Positions 34,371 through 43,567 of a stretch of DNA of 64,000 nt are shown here, piece by piece (position 1 is the first letter of the stretch; each line of letters begins with the position of its first letter). The DNA comes from DAIDKA01 sp036521075 (GTDB lineage: Bacteria; Pseudomonadota; Gammaproteobacteria; Steroidobacterales; Steroidobacteraceae), in NCBI GenBank assembly GCA_036521075.1, contig DATDIL010000143.1:5472-69471 (forward strand), given 5' to 3'. The notes under the pieces were generated by a model. That model was not told the DNA's origin. It worked only from the letters and a program-made list of their open reading frames with translations, and ran no database searches. A program made the translations under genes and the position numbers.

Positions 34371-34580
34371 GTGTCGCCAATCCTTGTCCTGGTAGGCTGG
34401 CTGATTCTGCTGGTGCTGTGCTGGCCCTTCGCGCTATTGGCGCTGATTCTGTGGCCATTGGTATGGCTGATTTCGCTACCCTTTCGCCTCATCGGGATTA
34501 CCTTTGAGGCCGTCTTCGCGCTGCTGCGGGCGGTGTTGCTGTTGCCTGCAAGAGTCCTGGGCGGTCAGCCGAAGCGATAG
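34371..34580 (+). CDS. Small hydrophobic membrane protein
   Basis: 69 residues, GTG start. Nearly the whole chain is hydrophobic: ILVLVGWLILLVLCWPFALL, LILWPLVWLISLPFRLIGI and FALLRAVLLLPARVLGG. Two or three membrane segments with tryptophans and prolines at the boundaries. Seen in this style as a conserved small protein in several soil bacteria, but no function is known. Two bases before the DUF2007-like gene. Confidence 0.65.
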   Translation: MSPILVLVGWLILLVLCWPFALLALILWPLVWLISLPFRLIGITFEAVFALLRAVLLLPARVLGGQPKR

Positions 34581-34582
34581 AC

Positions 34583-34867
34583 ATGCGAGGGGGGAGATGG
34601 GTGTCCATGAAAGGTTGGAGTGTCGTGGCCACATTCGGCGACCGTATTTTGGCGCAGGCGCTGCTTGGCCTGCTGGAGTCCGAACAGCTGCCCTGTTATC
34701 TCGCCTCGAACGCAGCCGTGCCGGGCCTTGGAACGGAGTTCACGGTCCTGGTACCCAGCCAGTTCCTGCGCAAGGCGCAGCGGACGGTTGAGCAGGCCAG
34801 CGTCTCGGAACAGGAACTGACCGAGCTTGCAATGGGCGCGGGCCCGGGGGCAGTCGAGAAATCATGA
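34583..34867 (+). CDS. DUF2007-like putative signal-transducing protein
   Basis: 94 residues. WSVVATFGDRILAQALLGLLESEQLPCYLAS and TEFTVLVPSQFLRKAQRTVEQ follow the pattern of DUF2007, a ferredoxin-fold domain related to GlnB-like proteins. ATG 34607 is an alternative start that leaves only the domain. Its end overlaps the next gene by four bases. Confidence 0.7.
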   Translation: MRGGRWVSMKGWSVVATFGDRILAQALLGLLESEQLPCYLASNAAVPGLGTEFTVLVPSQFLRKAQRTVEQASVSEQELTELAMGAGPGAVEKS

Positions 34868-35430
34868 GACCCATCGTTCATATTCGCTGCGCCGTGACGG
34901 TAGCGTGCCTGGTGGCCGCCCTGCTGGCTGTGCCGGCAATCCCTGCCGAAGAGTTCTCTTCAGTACAGACCAAGTGGGACGCCATTACCAAGTGTGCGTC
35001 GCTGGTGGATGATGGCGGGCGCCATGCCTGCCTCGATGACGTTCTGCGCAAGTCCGGCCTCATGCCTGCGGCAGCGCGAGCAGCGACGAGTCGCCAGCGG
35101 TTTGGATTACCGGCTCCTGCGGTTGCAGCTGCGGTGGCACCGGCTCCAGTTGCGGTTGTGGCGGCTCCCGCCACTGCCGTGGCCCCTCCAAGCGTTAAGC
35201 GTGCTGCGGACGATCTGATTCAGGTCACCTTGGCCGGCGTAAAACGAGGCGGCGATGGGGCGCTGGTCCTGAATACCACCGAAGGGGCCGTATGGCGACA
35301 GATCGAGGCCGTGGACCTGCATCCCGATCCGGTTGCCGGCGATACCCTCACCATCAAGCGCACGGTCTTCGGGGGTTATATGTGTCAGTCCAAGAAGTGG
35401 ATTGTGTTCCGCTGCGTCCGAACACATTGA
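34864..35430 (+). CDS. Exported protein of unknown function
   Basis: 188 residues. Signal peptide ends near VPAIPAEE. A short Cys-containing region (WDAITKCASLVDDGGRHACLDDVLRKSG) is followed by an Ala/Pro/Val-rich linker and a C-terminal beta domain (VTLAGVKRGGDGALVLNTTEGAVWRQIEAV, TLTIKRTVFGGYMCQSKKWIVFRCVRTH) that I have seen in other proteobacterial secreted proteins, without known function. Confidence 0.7.
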   Translation: MRPIVHIRCAVTVACLVAALLAVPAIPAEEFSSVQTKWDAITKCASLVDDGGRHACLDDVLRKSGLMPAAARAATSRQRFGLPAPAVAAAVAPAPVAVVAAPATAVAPPSVKRAADDLIQVTLAGVKRGGDGALVLNTTEGAVWRQIEAVDLHPDPVAGDTLTIKRTVFGGYMCQSKKWIVFRCVRTH

Positions 35431-35668
35431 GGGTCCCGATCCCCGGCGGGCCCATCACCGTGCTTTTTCCTACCGATCCATGCCTCGGTGATTACGGTTG
35501 ACGGAATTCAAGTATCTGTTTTTATTGGAGATTTACAGATGCGAAGGACATTCAGGCGCTTAGCCTATGACTGACACTAATAGGTTAAGGGCAACAATTC
35601 GCTTTGCGCCGATTCCATTGGGCCACCAACGGCATAGTCTTTCGGGCATACGCGTGGAGGCTAATCGA

Positions 35669-37195
35669 ATGCGGTGGTGGTACTTAAGCTTGGTGGTGAT
35701 CTGCTGCTCGCTCGCGGCGGCTGGGGACAAAGTGTCCGTGGCGACCGGGATTGCGGCCCCGCCGCTCATTGCTGCCACCCGCGCCCACGATTCGGCCAAG
35801 GCGCTCGAAATCCTCGCAGCGCAGCCGCGCCCGGACGTGAACCAGCGTTCGGTGGATGGCACGACCGCCTTGCACTGGGCGGTCTACAACAATGATGTTG
35901 CCGTCATCGATCGCCTGCTGGCCACGGGGGCCAATCCGAATCTGCGCAATGATTACAATGCGACGCCCCTTGCCGCGGCGGCGGTCGTCGGCAACCCGGC
36001 AGTGATACGGAAATTACTCAAGGCGGGCGCGGATCCCGAATCGGCGAATGCCGACGGGCAGACGGCGCTGATGGTGCTGGCGCGCACCAGTAACGTTGAG
36101 GCCGCGAAGCTCCTCCTCAAGGCGGGCGCCCAGGTCAATGCGCATGAGACCTGGCGCGGGCAGACCGCGTTGATGTGGGCGGCGGCCCAGTCGCAGCCGC
36201 AGATGGTTCGGCTGTTGATCGAACACGGTGCCGACGTAAACGCGATCTCCAAGCTGACGCACTTCGAGCGCCAGGTGACGGCCGAGCCGCGCATGCAGCA
36301 ACGCCCCTCGGGCGGGTTGACCCCCCTGCTGTACGCCGCGCGCGCCGGGTGCCTTGAATGCGTGAAGGAATTGGTACGCGGCGGCGCGGATATCAACCTT
36401 GCGGATCCCGATGGCATCACGCCCCTCATCATGGCGGGTATCAATGCCAGTTTCGACGTGGCGGGGTTCCTGGTGACAAAAGGTGCCGAGCTCAATGTCT
36501 GGGACACCTGGGGGCGCTCGCCCCTGTACGCCGTCGTGGACCTCAACACCGTTCCGACCGGTGGCCGCGCCGACCGGCCCTCCTCCGATGCGACCACCGG
36601 CACGGAACTGGTCAAGATCATGCTCGAACACGGTGCGAATCCGAATCTGCAGATCAAGATCGTCCCGCCCTTGCGTTCGCTGCGTGATGATCGCGGACCC
36701 GACGCCGTGCTGCAGGCTGGCACCACGCCACTGGCGCGCGCGGCCAAAGGCGGCGACGTGGATGTCGTGCGGCTGCTGCTGGCGCACGGCGCCAACCCCT
36801 CATTGCCGACCGTGCAGGGTGTCACGCCCATGATGATGGCCGCCGGCACCGAGTACTCGGGCCGCGATTCACGCGGCCGCTACCAGACCGAAGAGCAGGC
36901 CGCGCAGATCATTCAGTTGCTCCTGGGTGCGGGCGCGGACATCAACGCGCGCGCCAACGATGGCGGCACTGCCTTGCACGGGGCCGCGAGCCGCGGTCGC
37001 AACGCCATCGTCAATCTGCTCGTGGCGCACAACGCTGATCCTTTGATCCGGGACGCCCGCGGACGAACTGCCGCGGATGTCGCGAATGGCGTGGGTGGTG
37101 GGGGCTTCGGACGGGTGCCCGACACGTATCCGGAAACAGCGGCGCTGCTGAAGAAACTGATGGCCGATACCGGTGCACGCGGGGGTGCGCGATGA
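35669..37195 (+). CDS. Secreted ankyrin-repeat protein
   Basis: 508 residues from ATG 35669, with GGAGG eight bases upstream. Signal peptide (WYLSLVVICCSLAAAG), then about ten ankyrin repeats from residue 30 to 490 (DGTTALHWAVYNNDVAVIDRLLATGANPN and similar), with inserts such as RYQTEEQAAQI. Ends with a Gly-rich segment and FGRVPDTYPETAALLKKLM. Binds an unknown partner outside the cytoplasm. First gene of a four-gene operon; it overlaps the MBL-fold gene by four bases. Confidence 0.9.
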   Translation: MRWWYLSLVVICCSLAAAGDKVSVATGIAAPPLIAATRAHDSAKALEILAAQPRPDVNQRSVDGTTALHWAVYNNDVAVIDRLLATGANPNLRNDYNATPLAAAAVVGNPAVIRKLLKAGADPESANADGQTALMVLARTSNVEAAKLLLKAGAQVNAHETWRGQTALMWAAAQSQPQMVRLLIEHGADVNAISKLTHFERQVTAEPRMQQRPSGGLTPLLYAARAGCLECVKELVRGGADINLADPDGITPLIMAGINASFDVAGFLVTKGAELNVWDTWGRSPLYAVVDLNTVPTGGRADRPSSDATTGTELVKIMLEHGANPNLQIKIVPPLRSLRDDRGPDAVLQAGTTPLARAAKGGDVDVVRLLLAHGANPSLPTVQGVTPMMMAAGTEYSGRDSRGRYQTEEQAAQIIQLLLGAGADINARANDGGTALHGAASRGRNAIVNLLVAHNADPLIRDARGRTAADVANGVGGGGFGRVPDTYPETAALLKKLMADTGARGGAR

Positions 37196-38127
37196 ATCGC
37201 CGCCACTTCGTCACAGCGTCGGGAAGCGCACTCGCCGGTGCTGCGCTTGCCGGCTGGCGCCCCCTTTGGGCCGGCGACGGCGCGCGCGGCGAACAGCTTC
37301 ATGTCAGCGAACTCGGCGAACGCCTGTTTGTGGTGTCCGGCGGTGGTGGCAATGTGACGGTATTCCATCCGGAGGAGGGCGTCTTGCTGGTTGACGGCGG
37401 GTCCATGGCCCTCTCGCCGGCGGTTCTGAATCTGGTGCGCGAGCGCACGGGGAAGGCAAGTATCCATACCTTGTTCAACACCCACTGGCACTGGGATCAG
37501 ACCGGCTCGAATCTGGCATTGGGAAAGGCCGGAACCCGGATCATCTCCCACGAGAACACGCGCCTGTGGCTGGGCGTGACGGTGAATTCGAAGTGGGAAA
37601 ATCGCAAGTACCCGCCGCTGCCCGTCAAGGCGCGTCCGAATCAGACCTTTTACTCACCGGGCAGCCTGTCTTTCGGTGGCGCGACCATCGACTACGCACT
37701 CATGCCCGAGGCGCACACGGACGGAGACATTTTTGTGCACTTCCGCGAAGCCAACGTACTCGTGGGCGGCGATGTCGTCGCCGTCGGCAGTTACCCGATC
37801 CTGGATATCGCCTCGAACGGCTGGATCACAGGCAATCTCAACGGCGTGACCACGCTCAAGGGTCTTTGTAAGGACGGCACGCGTGTCGTGCCGGGCAAGG
37901 GAGCGGTACAGGCTGCCGAGCACCTGGAAGCCCAGCGCGTGATGCTGAGCACTATCCGGCAAAGGATGGCGAAAATGCTGGCGCAGGGGATGAGTGCCCA
38001 GGAAATGATCGACGCCCATCCCAGCAAGGAATTCGACGCCATCTGGGGCGATCCGCAGCTGTTCATCCGCAATGCCTTCGTCGGCATTTCGCTGCGGCCG
38101 CAGACGATGGGAGTTTCGATCGTATGA
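37192..38127 (+). CDS. Tat-exported metallo-beta-lactamase-fold hydrolase
   Basis: 311 residues. Twin-arginine signal NRRHFVTASGSALAGAALAG. Metal motif H98-W-H100-W-D102 in FNTHWHWDQTGSN, then PEAHTDGDIFVHF and VVGGDVV-like LVGGDVVAVGSY supply further ligands. This is the quinoprotein-relay SoxH-like branch by pattern. It probably acts in the periplasm with the neighbouring ankyrin and haem proteins. The end overlaps the DUF1592 gene by four bases. Confidence 0.88.
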   Translation: MNRRHFVTASGSALAGAALAGWRPLWAGDGARGEQLHVSELGERLFVVSGGGGNVTVFHPEEGVLLVDGGSMALSPAVLNLVRERTGKASIHTLFNTHWHWDQTGSNLALGKAGTRIISHENTRLWLGVTVNSKWENRKYPPLPVKARPNQTFYSPGSLSFGGATIDYALMPEAHTDGDIFVHFREANVLVGGDVVAVGSYPILDIASNGWITGNLNGVTTLKGLCKDGTRVVPGKGAVQAAEHLEAQRVMLSTIRQRMAKMLAQGMSAQEMIDAHPSKEFDAIWGDPQLFIRNAFVGISLRPQTMGVSIV

Positions 38128-40577
38128 GACTGCTGCTGTCGAGCCTGGCGCTGTCCGGCTTCGCATTCGCGTCGGCGCTGGCCGCACCGGATGAGGCTGC
38201 CCGTGTGGATGGGAGCACGCCGCATTGGAAGATGCTGGCGCAAAGCTGTGAGAAGTGCCACAACGCGACCGACTGGGCCGGCAGCATCGCCTTCGACACC
38301 ATGTCCCCCAACACCATTGGGGCGGATGCCGAAGTGTGGGAAAAGGCACTGCTCAAGCTGCGGGGCCGCCAGATGCCGCCGCCCGGCGAGCCGCAGCCCA
38401 CGGCGCAGACAGTCGACCGTTTCGTGCACTGGATGGAGGGTCGGCTCGATGCCGCGGCGGCCGAACGGCCCGCGCCGGGCAGCGTGGGCGTGCACCGCTT
38501 GAACCGAACCGAATACGCGCGCTCCATCAAGGCGATCCTGGGCCTGGATGTCGACGTGGACACGATGCTGCCCAAGGACGTCTCGAGCGACGGTTTCGAC
38601 AATATCGCCGCGGTGCTGCGCACCTCGCCGGCCTACCTCGAGCAGTACATCCAGGCCGCCCGCAACATCAGCCGCCAGGCCATCGGACGTGCGGACGCGA
38701 AGTCGAGCACACACGAGTATCGCACGCCGATATACGCCGATCAGAATTCGCATGTCGACGGCCTGCCGCTGGGCACGCGGGGCGGGTTCTTCGTGGATTT
38801 CTATTTTCCGGCTGACGGTGAGTACGTGTTCAATATCACCGACTTTCACTGGATGGGCGCCGGCTACGTCACGAAGGTCGACTCCCGGCACGAGGTGATC
38901 CTGACGATTGACGATGAGCGCGTGTTCCAGGCATCGGCGGGCGGGGCCGCGGACCTGAAGGCCATAGACCAGCGTCAGGCGGCGGCTGCGGATGAGATGC
39001 AGTCCCGGTTCAACAACATTCACGTGAAGGTCAAGGCCGGCCAACGACGTGTCGGAGTCGCGTTCATCGAGCGCTCCCTCGCCGAGTCGGATTCAACCCT
39101 GCGACCGGTCGCGATGCTGCCGGAAATGGAGCGCGTGCCACGCATTCCGGGCGTCGAGATTTCCGGTCCGTTCAACGTGACCGGAGTGGGCGATACGGAA
39201 AGTCGCCGCCGCGTCTTCATTTGCCATCCGGCCTCCGCTGCGGAGGAAGTGCCATGCGCGCAGCGCATCCTGACCAATCTTGCGCGTCAGGCGTTCCGCC
39301 GACCGGTGACCGATGAGGACCTGAAGGCGCCGATGTCGTTCTTTGCGATGGGCCACGCCGAGGGTGATTTCGAGTCTGGCATCGAGGGCGGCCTCACCGC
39401 CATCCTTTCCAGCACGAAGTTCCTGTTCCGTGCCGAGCCCGTGCCCGCCCCGGTCACGACCCAGGCCACGGCGCTGCGAACCGCCGGTACTGCGCCCGCG
39501 GACGCGGTGGCATTGAACGATCTGGAGCTTGCGTCGCGCCTCTCATTTCTGATGTGGAGCGAAGTGCCCGATCGGCAGCTGCTGGACGCGGCGACGGCTG
39601 GCAAGCTGCGCAATCCGCAGGAGCTGGATGCCCAGGTTCACCGGATGCTCGCCGATCCGCGTGCGCAGTCACTGGTCACGAACTTTGCCTTCCAGTGGCT
39701 CAACGTTGCCCGGATGGATGCCATCGACCCTGATCCGGAGCTGTACCCGGACTTCGATACGAATCTGCGCGATGGACTGCACGAGGAAATCCGTCTGTTC
39801 CTGGGCAGCGTGCTGCTCAAGGACCGCAGCGTGGTGGATCTGCTCAGCTGCGATGAGACCTACCTCAATGAACGCGTGGCCACCCACTACGGCATCAAGA
39901 ATATAATCGGTGCGCAGTTCCGGCCCGTGAAGCTCGCGGATCCGAACCGCTGGGGACTGCTGGGCAAAGGCGCGCTGCTGATGAGCACCTCCTATGGCAA
40001 CCGCACCTCACCAGTGCTGCGCGGCCAGTTTGTCATCGACAACATCATGGGCACCCCGCCGAATTCGCCGCCGCCGGTGGTACCGGCGCTTCCGGAGGCG
40101 GAGCTGGGCAAGAAGGTTCTAAGTGTGCGCCAGCGCCTGGAAGCGCATCGCGCGAACAAGACCTGCTTCGCCTGTCACGCCGTCATCGATCCGGCCGGAT
40201 TCGCGCTGGAGAATTACGATGTCACCGGTGCCTGGCGTGTGAAGGATCTCGACGCAGGCGTTGCGATCGACTCGGGCGGTACGCTGACGAATGGCACGAA
40301 GGTCGATTCGCCTGCGGCGCTGCGCAAGGCGCTGGTCGCGCAATCCGATCAGTTCGTGCAGGCATTGACTGAGCGGCTCATGACCTTTGCACTGGGCCGC
40401 AGCCTGCGCTACCAGGATATGCCGACGGTGCGGGCGATCGTGCGCACCGCGGCCAGGCAAGGCGACACCTTCGAGTCCCTCATCCGCGGCGTCGTCGACA
40501 GTGCGGCCTTCCGGATGAAGGAAGTCACCACCCCGGCCACGCAGACCGCATCCCTTGGGTCCGACCAGCGGAGATAA
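38124..40577 (+). CDS. DUF1592-type exported protein with two CxxCH haem motifs
   Basis: 817 residues. Signal peptide (LLLSSLALSGFAFASALAAP), then a cytochrome-like segment with C42-E-K-C-H46. It continues with DUF1587, DUF1595, DUF1592, DUF1588 and DUF1585 regions in order: VGVHRLNRTEYARSIKAILGLD, FADG-type carbohydrate-binding region near GFFVDFYFPADGEYVFNI, LARQAFRRPVTDEDL, ELASRLSFLMWSEVPD, WGLLGKGALLMSTSYGNRTSPVLRG and the C-terminal C681-F-A-C-H685. The family is common in Planctomycetes and Acidobacteria. Function unknown; polymer oxidation has been guessed. Confidence 0.92.
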   Translation: MRLLLSSLALSGFAFASALAAPDEAARVDGSTPHWKMLAQSCEKCHNATDWAGSIAFDTMSPNTIGADAEVWEKALLKLRGRQMPPPGEPQPTAQTVDRFVHWMEGRLDAAAAERPAPGSVGVHRLNRTEYARSIKAILGLDVDVDTMLPKDVSSDGFDNIAAVLRTSPAYLEQYIQAARNISRQAIGRADAKSSTHEYRTPIYADQNSHVDGLPLGTRGGFFVDFYFPADGEYVFNITDFHWMGAGYVTKVDSRHEVILTIDDERVFQASAGGAADLKAIDQRQAAAADEMQSRFNNIHVKVKAGQRRVGVAFIERSLAESDSTLRPVAMLPEMERVPRIPGVEISGPFNVTGVGDTESRRRVFICHPASAAEEVPCAQRILTNLARQAFRRPVTDEDLKAPMSFFAMGHAEGDFESGIEGGLTAILSSTKFLFRAEPVPAPVTTQATALRTAGTAPADAVALNDLELASRLSFLMWSEVPDRQLLDAATAGKLRNPQELDAQVHRMLADPRAQSLVTNFAFQWLNVARMDAIDPDPELYPDFDTNLRDGLHEEIRLFLGSVLLKDRSVVDLLSCDETYLNERVATHYGIKNIIGAQFRPVKLADPNRWGLLGKGALLMSTSYGNRTSPVLRGQFVIDNIMGTPPNSPPPVVPALPEAELGKKVLSVRQRLEAHRANKTCFACHAVIDPAGFALENYDVTGAWRVKDLDAGVAIDSGGTLTNGTKVDSPAALRKALVAQSDQFVQALTERLMTFALGRSLRYQDMPTVRAIVRTAARQGDTFESLIRGVVDSAAFRMKEVTTPATQTASLGSDQRR

Positions 40578-40583
40578 GCCATC

Positions 40584-41906
40584 ATGTTCATTACCCGAAA
40601 GTACATCTCCAGGCGCCAGGTTCTGCGGGGCGCCGGCGCGGCAGTGGCGCTGCCATTCCTCGATGCGATGGTGCCGGCCTCTACTGCGCTTGCGAACACG
40701 GCCGCTGCGCCGAAACCGCGCCTGGGGTTTTTCTACTTTCCACATGGCGCGGTCATGGAGCAGTGGACTCCGAGGCAGGAGGGCAGCGACTTCGAGCTCA
40801 GTCCGATTCTCGCCCCGCTCAAGCCATTCCGTGAGCACCTCACGGTGGTCAGCAATATCGGCAACAAGCCCGGCGAGAGCCGCGCGGTCCACGCGCTGGT
40901 GCCGGCGACCTGGCTGTCGTGCGTGCATCCTCTGGAAACACTCTCGCCTCACATGGCGCCGACCGTGGACCAGATTGCCGCGCTCCACATCGGCCAGGAC
41001 ACGCCGTGGCCGTCGCTGGAAGTGGCGACGGCCCAAGGACATGGCCAGGGCAGTGCGTGCGAGCGTGGCTACGGCTGCTCGTATTCCGGCACGCTGTCCT
41101 TCCGCAATGCGACCACCCCACTGCCCATCGAAAGCAATCCGCGCACATTGTTCCTGCGTCTGTTCGGCCAGGGTGACTCGGCCCGTGAGCGCGCATACAT
41201 CGCGCGTCAGACAACCAGCCTGCTGGACATGATCGCCGGTGAGACCGCGGCCCTGAAGAGCAAACTCGGTCCGGCGGATCGCGCGACGCTGGATGACTAC
41301 CTGGGCAACGTGCGCGAGGTCGAGCGGCGTGTGAACAATGTCGCGCATAGTGATGTCGCTAGACTGACGCTACCGGAGGTCCCCGGCGCCACTTCGCAAA
41401 GCTTCGACGAGCACCTCGGCATGATGTTCGACCTGATGGCACTCGCATACCAGGGCAACCTCACGCGGATTCAGAGCTTCATGATCGCCGCGGAAGTCTC
41501 CGAGCAGACCTACGGTTGGATTGGTGTTCCAGACGCTTTCCACGCGCTATCGCATCATGGCAACGATCCGGCGAAGAAGGCACGCCTGGCGTTGATCCAG
41601 CGCTACCATGCGCAGAAGTTCGCCGACTTCCTCACAAAATTGTCGAAGATGCAGGAAGGTGATGGCACGATGCTGGACCATTCGCTGATTCTGTTTGGCA
41701 GCAACATGAGCAACAGCAACGCCCACAACCAGTATCCGCTGCCCACGGCGATCATCGGCAAGGCCTGCGGCAGGGTACGCGGCGGTCAGCACATCAATTT
41801 TGCGCAGCGCACCCCGCTCGCCAACGTGCTCCTGACCATGCTGCAGCGGACCGGCGTCAACATCGAAAGCGTCGGCGACAGCAACGGCGCCATCGCCCAG
41901 ATGTAG
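40584..41906 (+). CDS. DUF1552 protein with Tat-like signal
   Basis: 440 residues. N-terminal SRRQVLRGAGAAVALPFLDAM is the Tat-like signal typical of DUF1552 proteins. The body has RLGFFYFPHGAVMEQWTP, GSACERGYGCSYSGTLSFRN, FDLMALAYQGNLTRIQSFMIA and LILFGSNMSNSNAHNQYPLPTAIIG, an alkaline-phosphatase/sulfatase-like pattern. Almost always follows a DUF1592 gene, as here (six bases). Last gene of the operon. Confidence 0.92.
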   Translation: MFITRKYISRRQVLRGAGAAVALPFLDAMVPASTALANTAAAPKPRLGFFYFPHGAVMEQWTPRQEGSDFELSPILAPLKPFREHLTVVSNIGNKPGESRAVHALVPATWLSCVHPLETLSPHMAPTVDQIAALHIGQDTPWPSLEVATAQGHGQGSACERGYGCSYSGTLSFRNATTPLPIESNPRTLFLRLFGQGDSARERAYIARQTTSLLDMIAGETAALKSKLGPADRATLDDYLGNVREVERRVNNVAHSDVARLTLPEVPGATSQSFDEHLGMMFDLMALAYQGNLTRIQSFMIAAEVSEQTYGWIGVPDAFHALSHHGNDPAKKARLALIQRYHAQKFADFLTKLSKMQEGDGTMLDHSLILFGSNMSNSNAHNQYPLPTAIIGKACGRVRGGQHINFAQRTPLANVLLTMLQRTGVNIESVGDSNGAIAQM

Positions 41907-41979
41907 GGTGACAATCGGCAGCGACTGACCCCCTCGACAGCTGCTGATACTATTGCCTTCAGCCGTTGGCGGAGGCGAT

Positions 41980-42216
41980 ATGCACTTCCTGCTTCTTTAC
42001 GATTTTACCGAGGACTACCTGCAGCGCAGGGCGCCGTACCGGCGCGAGCATTTGCGTCTTGCCTGGGAAGCGCACGAGCGCGGCGAACTGATCCTGGGCG
42101 GCGCACTGGCCGACTCACCCGCCGGTGCCGTTGTATTGTTTCAGGGCGCAGACGATCGGGCGGCCCGGGCTTTTATTGCCGCCGATCCTTACGTAACGGC
42201 TGGGGTGGTCGACTGA
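41980..42216 (+). CDS. YciI-like protein, short at the C-terminus
   Basis: 78 residues from ATG 41980 with a GGAGG site. MHFLLLYDFTEDYLQRRAPYRREHL and RAFIAADPYVTAGVV are YciI motifs, including the conserved H and the DPY loop. Family members have about 95 residues and end in a further strand, which is missing here. The -1 frame continues RLIHVHRKVGVK straight into the peptidyl-tRNA hydrolase gene, so a frameshift is possible. Confidence 0.75.
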   Translation: MHFLLLYDFTEDYLQRRAPYRREHLRLAWEAHERGELILGGALADSPAGAVVLFQGADDRAARAFIAADPYVTAGVVD

Positions 42217-42239
42217 TTCATGTGCATCGGAAAGTTGGC

Positions 42240-42581
42240 GTGAAACAAGTCATCGTCGTCAACGAGGCGCTGCGCCTGCCACGGGGCAAGCTCGCCGCAC
42301 AGGTTGCTCACGCATCCATCGCAGCGTTTCTGCGTGCGTCGTTTGAATCACAGGAACGCTGGCTGTCCGAAGGCATGCGAAAAATCGTGCTCAGCTGTGA
42401 ATCCGCGGAACAACTCACTGCGCTTCTGGCGGGCGCGACCGAGAGGGGCATACCGGCCGAGTTGATATGCGATGCGGGTCGTACCGTTGTCGCAGCAGGG
42501 ACCGCGACCTGTCTGGGACTCGGCCCCGCGGTGGATTCCGACTTGGACAAGGTCACGGGTGCGCTAAAGCTGGTGGACTAG
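42240..42581 (+). CDS. pth2: Type II peptidyl-tRNA hydrolase
   Basis: 113 residues from GTG 42240 (GTG 42222 possible). KQVIVVNEALRLPRGKLAAQVAHASIAAF, KIVLSCESAEQLTAL, GIPAELICDAGRTVVAAGTATCLGLGPAVDSDLDKVTGALKL match the archaeal/eukaryotic Pth2 fold, including K and AQ-x-AH residues of the active site. It releases peptides from peptidyl-tRNA. Bacteria normally rely on the unrelated Pth; a Pth2 gene here is unusual. Confidence 0.9.
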   Translation: MKQVIVVNEALRLPRGKLAAQVAHASIAAFLRASFESQERWLSEGMRKIVLSCESAEQLTALLAGATERGIPAELICDAGRTVVAAGTATCLGLGPAVDSDLDKVTGALKLVD

Positions 42582-42704
42582 GTGCCGCGGTCCAACACTT
42601 GTTGGCAGGCAGGGGAGACCTTCATGAAATCCAATGTGATCCATGCCGTTGTGTGGCTGGTTGCCGGCTTCTGACGCTGCGGTCAATCCTGGGTTCGAGG
42701 GATT

Positions 42705-43472
42705 GTGAAGCTAGGGATGTACATTACGTTGGCAGCGGTGGCGATCATCTACCTGGCCATTTGCCTGGCGATGTTCGTCTTTCAGCGCTCCTTGCTGTAT
42801 TACCCGCAGCCTCGTGCGGTGACTGCTCCGGCATCGACGCTGGCGCTGCAGGTCCCGGGCTCGGATCTCGTCGTCACGATAAGGCCGCATTCGGGGCCGA
42901 AGGCCATCATCTACTTCGGTGGAAACGGTGAAGACGTCTCCGCCAACCTTGGAACCTTTTCGTGGGCATTTCCGGATCACGCCCTGTTCCTGCTGCACTA
43001 CCGAGGCTATGGCGGAAGTACGGGGCACCCATCCGAGCGGGCCATTAGCAGCGATGCCGTCGCGCTCTTCAAGAACGTGTACGCGAAGCATACGGAGGTT
43101 GCGATCATCGGCCGCAGCCTGGGCAGTGGAGTTGCCATCCGACTTGCCAGTGAAACCCCCGTCGCACGACTGATACTGGTCACGCCGTACGACAGCATCG
43201 AAGAGATTGCGGCGGCCGAATACCCTTACCTGCCAGTCAAGCTGCTGCTGCTGGACCGCTACGAGTCGTGGAAATATGCGCCCGCCATCAAGATTCCGAC
43301 GACGCTCATCGTCGCCCAGAATGACGAGGTGATTCCCCGCGCCAGCACCGACAGACTATTCGCCCGATTTCGCACAGGCGTCGCCTCGATGCGGGTAGTC
43401 GCAGGGGCCGGCCACAATGATATTGAAGCGACGAGCGAGTACATCAAGATAATTCAGGCCGCGCTGCAGTGA
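42705..43472 (+). CDS. Membrane-anchored alpha/beta hydrolase (BEM46-like)
   Basis: 255 residues from GTG 42705 (GAGG nearby). One N-terminal membrane helix (YITLAAVAIIYLAICLAMFVF), then an alpha/beta hydrolase domain with LLYYP, YFGGNGEDVSANL, LHYRGYGGSTGHPSE, nucleophile GRSLGSGVA, acid in AQNDEVIP and histidine in GAGHNDI. BEM46/ABHD13-type family; substrate unknown. Confidence 0.9.
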   Translation: MKLGMYITLAAVAIIYLAICLAMFVFQRSLLYYPQPRAVTAPASTLALQVPGSDLVVTIRPHSGPKAIIYFGGNGEDVSANLGTFSWAFPDHALFLLHYRGYGGSTGHPSERAISSDAVALFKNVYAKHTEVAIIGRSLGSGVAIRLASETPVARLILVTPYDSIEEIAAAEYPYLPVKLLLLDRYESWKYAPAIKIPTTLIVAQNDEVIPRASTDRLFARFRTGVASMRVVAGAGHNDIEATSEYIKIIQAALQ

Positions 43473-43567
43473 ATCGGCAAACGCAGTAGGCGCATCATGC
43501 AGGGCAGCAATTTTACGTCCGCCCGGGTACAAGACCGGTTTGACCTATCCTGGGAACTCATCTTTCA

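Noticed and set aside
35540..35575. 11-codon frame (MRRTFRRLAYD) before the ankyrin operon, possible leader peptide
   Set aside because: No repeated codon pattern or attenuator hairpin to support a regulatory leader.
42624..42674. 16-codon frame with a good AGGGGAG ribosome site
   Set aside because: Too short to support; may be a remnant of a membrane protein start.
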